From Flavobacterium dankookense (GTDB taxonomy: Bacteria > Bacteroidota > Bacteroidia > Flavobacteriales > Flavobacteriaceae), in contig NZ_SNXR01000011.1 of assembly GCF_004362665.1 (NCBI RefSeq), forward strand, positions 248,001 through 312,000: 64,000 bases of DNA, read 5' to 3'. Below, piece by piece: positions 60,277 through 64,000 of the stretch. The notes under the pieces were generated by a model, which was not told the DNA's origin, did not search any database, and saw nothing but the letters and a program-made list of their open reading frames with translations. Position numbers and translations under genes: made by a program. Position 1 is the first letter of the stretch. Each line of letters opens with the position of its first letter.

Positions 60277-60618
60277 CTAATCTTCGTAACCACTTTTGAT
60301 TATGGTAGAAATCATTTTAAATTGTTCGTTGGCATTAAAACTGTGTTGTGCATGCGCAGGAATGATGATACCTTCACCCAAAACCAGTTTGTGTTTTTTT
60401 TCTTTAATAATAATCTCTGCTGTGCCGTCAATAATTTGAATATAATTATCATAAGGCGATGTTTTTTCGGCTAGTTCTTCGCCAGCATCAAAAGAGGAAG
60501 CGGTTATGTTGCCTGTTGTTTTTTTGATAATCGTCTTGCTAACCACGGCGTTTGGTATGTATTGAATGATTTCAACAATAATATGCGATTTAGATTTTTC
60601 TAGTTCTTTGTTGTCCAT
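60277..60618 (-). CDS. Small cupin protein
   Basis: The 113-residue protein is a single cupin barrel with ASSFDAGEELAEKTSPYDNYIQIIDGTAEIII and GEGIIIPAHAQHSFNAN (residue positions 38-69 and 81-97). The second segment has the proline and His of cupin motif 2. Motif 1's histidines are not obvious, so metal binding may be weak. It may sense or bind a small molecule. It precedes the AraC-type gene on the same strand. Substrate unknown. Confidence 0.8.
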   Translation of the reverse strand: MDNKELEKSKSHIIVEIIQYIPNAVVSKTIIKKTTGNITASSFDAGEELAEKTSPYDNYIQIIDGTAEIIIKEKKHKLVLGEGIIIPAHAQHSFNANEQFKMISTIIKSGYED

Positions 60619-60950
60619 TGGATAGGTTTAGTGAGGGTTTTTAACCGCAATTATAAAATAGTAATAATATATAGTAAAGGTAGCTAGATATAACTATTAT
60701 TGGTTATGAAATATCAGTAAAATTTTATATAATTACCACATTATGGGATTATTAGACTATTTAGATTATTAAATTATTAGATTGTTAGAATGTTAGATTA
60801 TTAGATTATTAGATTATTAGATTTGTGGATTTGATTTTTGTAAAGTCGTGTGGACTTTTTGAAGTGGAGTTTTTGGTAATAATTCAATTTTATAGCGTAG
60901 TGGCTATTGTTTTTTTTACAAATTGATGGTATTAATCAAATCGATTACAA
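60619..60950. other. 332-base gap with period-8 repeats
   Basis: AT-rich sequence with three perfect copies of AGATTATT (60795-60818) inside a degenerate run from about 60743 to 60824. No gene, terminator or clear promoter is visible. Confidence 0.7.
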
Positions 60951-61484
60951 TTACTCTAGTGCTATCCAATCGATGAGCAATGTAAAGTCTTCTTCTTGCT
61001 TGTTTGCAATTAAAAAACTTAGTTGTTCGATGGTATTAAAATTAAAATTGGGAAGGTTTAGTTTTCTTCCTCGAAACTGTGGGTAGAATTCATTGATTGG
61101 TAATTTTATTATTTCCCAATCGCCTGTTGTAGAGAAGGAGTGAACATAGGATTCGGGTTGGTCACTAAAGCCTTTTAGACGGAATTCATAGTTTTTTCCA
61201 TCTCCTTTGATACGTAAAACGATGTGTTTTTTTTCTTCAATAGCTATAGTTTTATCCAATTGAATGGAAGCAAATCCTCCGTAGTTTTCTAGAGAGACAT
61301 GACCAGAGAATTGACCGTTTTTGTTATCCGTTAGTTGGATGCTGCTGCTGGATATTCCACCCATAACACCATCATTTACTACGCGCCATTCGTTGGGTTT
61401 TGTTTGTTCGCTAAAGGTGTATATTTTTTTCATGTTGGTTTGAGCAAAAAGGCTGATGGAAAATAGGAATATAAGGTATTTCAT
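60951..61484 (-). CDS. CIA30-family protein
   Basis: The 177-residue product has a signal peptide or hydrophobic start (MKYLIFLFSISLFAQ) and the CIA30 pattern: WRVVNDGVMGGISSSSIQL, FSGHVSLENYGGFASIQLDK and IVLRIKGDGKNYEFRLKG. It has a jelly-roll fold similar to NADH-ubiquinone oxidoreductase complex I intermediate protein 30. Bacterial members are often secreted or envelope-associated; the function is not known. It is alone between AT-rich gaps. Confidence 0.82.
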   Translation of the reverse strand: MKYLIFLFSISLFAQTNMKKIYTFSEQTKPNEWRVVNDGVMGGISSSSIQLTDNKNGQFSGHVSLENYGGFASIQLDKTIAIEEKKHIVLRIKGDGKNYEFRLKGFSDQPESYVHSFSTTGDWEIIKLPINEFYPQFRGRKLNLPNFNFNTIEQLSFLIANKQEEDFTLLIDWIALE

Positions 61485-61656
61485 TTGTTTTTGGGTTTAG
61501 TACGACCTTTTTACTGTTGTTATGGTATTAACAATTCGCGTTTTGTAGTGCTGTTGGTTTTGAACAAATGTACTGAAAAGGATTTTTAATTATGTTCTGT
61601 CTTTACTCTATAATATTCAAATCATTGCATTTGTTTGAAGTGCCATTTTTTTATTA

Positions 61657-61687
61657 GCCAACAACACTCAAAGAGACGAGTAGGATT
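61657..61687. repeat. 31-base repeat, copy A
   Basis: It matches copy B at 62131-62161 at 24 of 31 positions, beginning GCCAA and ending GGATT. It lies downstream of the membrane protein gene. Read on the minus strand it is in frame with that gene after its stop. Confidence 0.6.
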
Positions 61688-61702
61688 AAAGTATTTATTT
61701 GC

Positions 61703-62047
61703 TTAATTGTGGTTTTTTTTATGCTGTTTTAAATGTAAAATAGTTGTGATTAAAAATCCAATTCCTGCAAAGAGAGTTACATAAGGCAACCAAGTTTTTC
61801 CCTCTTCGAAGTAAACATAAGATGTTAGAAACAAAGCAATACTTTCAAAGAAATGGATCACGATCTCCAACGAGGAATGGTTTCTCTTTAAAATTTTTAC
61901 ATTAATAAAATAGCCTAAGATAATACAACCTAGTAACAGAATTGTCCATCCTATAAAACTGTGATGGTGCTGAATTTTGTCAAACCCTTTTGTTATTAAA
62001 ATAAAGGCAACAACAAAATGATAAATGGAGGCTAACTTTTTTTTCAT
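61703..62047 (-). CDS. Four-span membrane protein
   Basis: The 114-residue protein has about four hydrophobic spans (residues 8-22, 30-50, 60-80 and 88-106) and a short KQHKKNHN end. No catalytic residues are conserved in a known pattern. It may be part of a small transporter or stress family. It is upstream of the CIA30 gene with a repeat in the gap. Confidence 0.7.
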   Translation of the reverse strand: MKKKLASIYHFVVAFILITKGFDKIQHHHSFIGWTILLLGCIILGYFINVKILKRNHSSLEIVIHFFESIALFLTSYVYFEEGKTWLPYVTLFAGIGFLITTILHLKQHKKNHN

Positions 62048-62130
62048 GATACTTGTTGGATTTTAGATTGTTGCTTCTCGATACATTTTTGGACTTTGTG
62101 ATTTGTTTTTCTGTTGATGGTTTTTAATTT

Positions 62131-62161
62131 GCCAAAAATACTCCAAGTGACGTGGTGGATT
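62131..62161. repeat. 31-base repeat, copy B
   Basis: This is the partner of copy A at 61657-61687. It lies between the four-span membrane gene and the next small exported gene. Its minus-strand translation contains NPPRHLEYFWQIK. Confidence 0.6.
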
Positions 62162-62232
62162 GTTATAAAAATAAATAATTACCACAGAAAGGTTTCTTGC
62201 GGCAGCTGATGCATTTTTATAAATGAAAAAAA

Positions 62233-62580
62233 TTACTTCTGCTGAAAACTAGTTAATAAAACAATTCTATTATTATCAGTTTTTGATACTACAAGCCATG
62301 GTTTTGCGTCTGTTTTTCTTATGTCATTTCCTTTCATGGCGAATGCTTCTTGCTTATTGTCAGCAACATAGATTGCTGTGCCAACTGGAAAATTATATTC
62401 TTTATTAGCATTTGGCTCAACATTGCTTACTCTGGTTTGACCTTTACCATCTGGAGTGAATATAATCAACGAAAGATGATAAGCATCTTCATAATCATTT
62501 TTAAAACTTAGTTTAATAGCATCTTGTCCAATAAAGAAAAAGTTGAATACAATCAAAAGGGATACGATTAATAGTCTCAT
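62233..62580 (-). CDS. Small exported protein of unknown function
   Basis: From ATG 62580 the protein has 115 residues with an N-terminal hydrophobic segment (MRLLIVSLLIVFNFFFIGQ) that is probably a signal peptide, then a beta-rich mature part with LIIFTPDGKGQTRVSNVEPNA given by position (about residues 40-60) and PWLVVSKTDNNRIVLLTSF. An ATG at 62604 adds eight residues lacking a typical signal. The function is unknown. Confidence 0.6.
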   Translation of the reverse strand: MRLLIVSLLIVFNFFFIGQDAIKLSFKNDYEDAYHLSLIIFTPDGKGQTRVSNVEPNANKEYNFPVGTAIYVADNKQEAFAMKGNDIRKTDAKPWLVVSKTDNNRIVLLTSFQQK

Positions 62581-62763
62581 AGTACATGTTTTAAGGTGTA
62601 ACAAGTTTACGAAAAAAAGTTAGAATAAATTTATTTTCGTTGCAGAAGTTGTAGCGAATACTTTGTGATATTTTTGAATTGTTTAGATTATAGTGTTTCG
62701 GTTTGGCGTGGTAGTTAGGTATTATTAGCAAAGTCGAGAGACTTTGTGTAGCGTATAGTTTTT

Positions 62764-62940
62764 TTATTTATATTTTTCACTCAACTTTATTCCATCTTCT
62801 GTAAGTTCTGTTTTCGGGTTCTCTTTTACAAATTCTTTTTTTGCATTTTCGAAAGTTAAATCAATAAAATTGTCTCCATATTTTTTTAATATCGCTCTAT
62901 ACATTTCATTTTGATAGCAGTAGGGTTCAAAACCTTTCAT
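62764..62940 (-). CDS. 58-residue small protein
   Basis: ATG 62940 opens 58 codons to TAA 62764, beginning MKGFEPYCYQNEMYRAILKK and ending LSEKYK. An in-frame stop codon lies 18 bases before the ATG, so it cannot start earlier. It follows the lipoprotein gene by 15 bases on the same strand and is probably the second gene of that pair. No domain is recognised. Confidence 0.5.
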   Translation of the reverse strand: MKGFEPYCYQNEMYRAILKKYGDNFIDLTFENAKKEFVKENPKTELTEDGIKLSEKYK

Positions 62941-62955
62941 TCTGACGCAACGCCC

Positions 62956-63276
62956 TTAGTGTTCTTTTGTTTCAATACCGTGTTGACGAAATGTTTTTAT
63001 AACTTTACTTTTAATTTGTTCAGGAATTAAACCAAAATATATCAGTTTTCCATTTTTAATATCGTTTATTGCTTTTGCTTTTTGACTAATGCATAATGCG
63101 TCAATCACCGTAACATCTAGGTTATTATTTTCCGTCCACATTTTAGCATAAACACCTTCATTATAAACAATCATTTTCCCGTTTTTATCAAACGTAGCCA
63201 ATTCGGTCGTTTCATTTTTTCCGACACAAGAATTAAGAATAATGGTCAAAAAAAATATTTTTGTTATTAATTTCAT
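62956..63276 (-). CDS. Small lipoprotein
   Basis: The 106-residue product has a lipobox (TIILNSCVGK, Cys near 17) and a mature part with DKNGKMIVYNEGVYAKMW and FGLIPEQIKSKVIKTF. No family is recognised. The gene pair with the 58-residue gene is unidirectional and compact. Its role is unknown. Confidence 0.6.
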   Translation of the reverse strand: MKLITKIFFLTIILNSCVGKNETTELATFDKNGKMIVYNEGVYAKMWTENNNLDVTVIDALCISQKAKAINDIKNGKLIYFGLIPEQIKSKVIKTFRQHGIETKEH

Positions 63277-63619
63277 TATCTACAATTTAGATGTCTGATT
63301 TACTTTTATATTTCCGTCGAACGAGAGTAGTCATTACGTTTCTAGGCTATTTGTATTTGCGAAATCAGCGAACAGCGTACTTCCTGCTAAGATAAAATAT
63401 TTTCGTGAAGAAATAAGAACAACTCAAGAAAAACCAGCAATAGCTCGAAAACTGCTGATGTAGGAAGTTTTTTTTAGAAATAGAATTTTTTGCAATCCTC
63501 AACTAATTTTGCTGATTTTGAAATTTCTTAGCTAGACTACTCAAAAACTTTTTATTAATTAAGTCCACAAAAAAAGGAGCCAATGAAGCTCCTTTTTATA
63601 TATAAATTATAAATAAATC
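63277..63619. other. 343-base gap with a possible coding remnant and a terminator
   Basis: A stop-to-stop plus-strand frame (63299-63463) reads YFREEIRTTQEKPAIARKLL near its end with no ATG at its start, and may be a decayed fragment. A terminator is at 63571. Nothing else is identified. Confidence 0.45.
63571..63597 (-). terminator. Terminator of the S41 peptidase gene
   Basis: AAAAAGGAGC pairs with GCTCCTTTTT around a 7-base loop. It is 23 bases after the S41 stop codon on the minus strand and is nearly symmetric. Confidence 0.85.
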
Positions 63620-64000
63620 TTATTTCATCTCAACATACATCTCACTGCGCAACGGTTGAAGCGCTTTAGCATCTGTTAAATCACGTTGTTTAACTTCTGC
63701 AGGTTGATTTGTCATTCTGCCACTGCCAGTAATTAAAGTAATGGCTTTGTTAAGTAACGTTTCATCGCTATCACCAAGAACACCAAGCATCGCCATGTCT
63801 TCAAAAAGCTCATAGTCAGGAGTAATACCAGCAGTATAATCGCCAACACCATTTTTGTTTACTATTTTCAACACTATTGGTTGCATTGCATACTTATGAC
63901 TTGTATTAACATCCGTTTTAGAAAAAGTTGGAGAGTCATAAAGTGTAATAGAACCTACATTTTTTCCCGCCGTAACATCTCCAATTTGAACAACTTGAAT
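63620..64000 (-). CDS. S41-family peptidase, C-terminal part
   Basis: The frame ending at 63620 is open to the right edge, so the start lies outside. The visible 126 residues contain IGDVTAGKNVGSITLYDS, HKYAMQPIVLKIVNKNGVGDYT and GITPDYELFEDMAMLGVLGD, which match the C-terminal part of flavobacterial S41 (tail-specific) peptidases. An internal Met at 63886 is not the start. The catalytic Ser-Lys region is probably just beyond the edge. It acts in the periplasm or at the outer membrane. Confidence 0.82.
   Translation of the reverse strand: MQVVQIGDVTAGKNVGSITLYDSPTFSKTDVNTSHKYAMQPIVLKIVNKNGVGDYTAGITPDYELFEDMAMLGVLGDSDETLLNKAITLITGSGRMTNQPAEVKQRDLTDAKALQPLRSEMYVEMK

Noticed and set aside
1..64000. 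Prophage, transposase or integrative element
   Set aside because: No integrase, transposase or phage structural motif was found in any gene. The restriction operon alone does not make an island, and no flanking direct repeats were seen.
1..64000. rRNA or tRNA genes
   Set aside because: No cloverleaf with a TTC-containing T arm and no rRNA signature was recognised by eye in the intergenic regions. A tRNAscan run would settle it.

Overview
The window looks like a chromosome segment of an AT-rich member of the Flavobacteriaceae (Bacteroidota), close to Flavobacterium. The evidence is the -7 elements of the TAnnTTTG type, a type-IX-secretion C-terminal tail on an LRR protein, flavobacterial small families such as the LETM1-related protein, few recognisable Shine-Dalgarno sequences, and poly-A/T-flanked hairpin terminators. 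I saw no rRNA or tRNA gene, no transposase, no prophage and no CRISPR array.

Layout. 1-4317: a cut-off envelope protein, a BNR/YCF48-like lipoprotein, and a fused alpha/beta 2-oxoacid dehydrogenase E1. 4353-14078 (minus): a catabolic operon for an ortho-substituted aromatic acid. It encodes a flavin reductase-like protein, an aryl-CoA monooxygenase/reductase fusion, a benzoate-type CoA ligase, a thioesterase, a nitrilase-superfamily enzyme, a gentisate-dioxygenase-type bicupin, an FAH-family hydrolase, a maleate isomerase and a pterin dehydratase. 14202-15648: ECF sigma factor, anti-sigma-like protein and Spy-like periplasmic protein. 17540-23945: a tetratricopeptide histidine kinase, a LytTR regulator and a 1229-residue LRR protein, all in one direction. 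24120-29344: ilvE, a DUF4920 protein, a haem lipoprotein, mnmD, two small paralogues, and divergent oxyR/dps. 29413-32731: a SulP transporter with two beta carbonic anhydrases.

32761-37569: LETM1-related, YdeI-like, Cu/Zn superoxide dismutase, polytopic membrane and exported deformylase-like genes. 37650-38438 to 40033: an unusual pair of 22-bp tandem arrays followed by a type II restriction-modification operon. 40300-46311: a fatty-acid beta-oxidation operon behind a MarR regulator with a GC-rich palindrome in its promoter. 46447-50447: DinB-like, esterase and a cluster of small envelope or stress proteins. 50815-53816: an Mla-type lipid transport system plus a second Dps. 53829-57349: a glycosyltransferase and a GH130 phosphorylase-like gene. 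57513-64000: an OmpA-family protein, regulators, small lipoproteins and the 3' end of an S41 peptidase.

The most interesting system is the aromatic operon. Its enzymes can be ordered as: acid to CoA ester, 5-hydroxylation, thioester cleavage, ring opening, hydrolysis, and maleate to fumarate. If the substrate is anthranilate, ring opening would leave an amide, and the nitrilase-superfamily enzyme would then have an obvious job. This is inference from gene content, not a demonstrated pathway. Other points of note are the exported deformylase that has lost its metal-binding cysteine, the opposed 22-bp arrays next to the restriction system, the operator-like palindromes, and several structured intergenic repeats.
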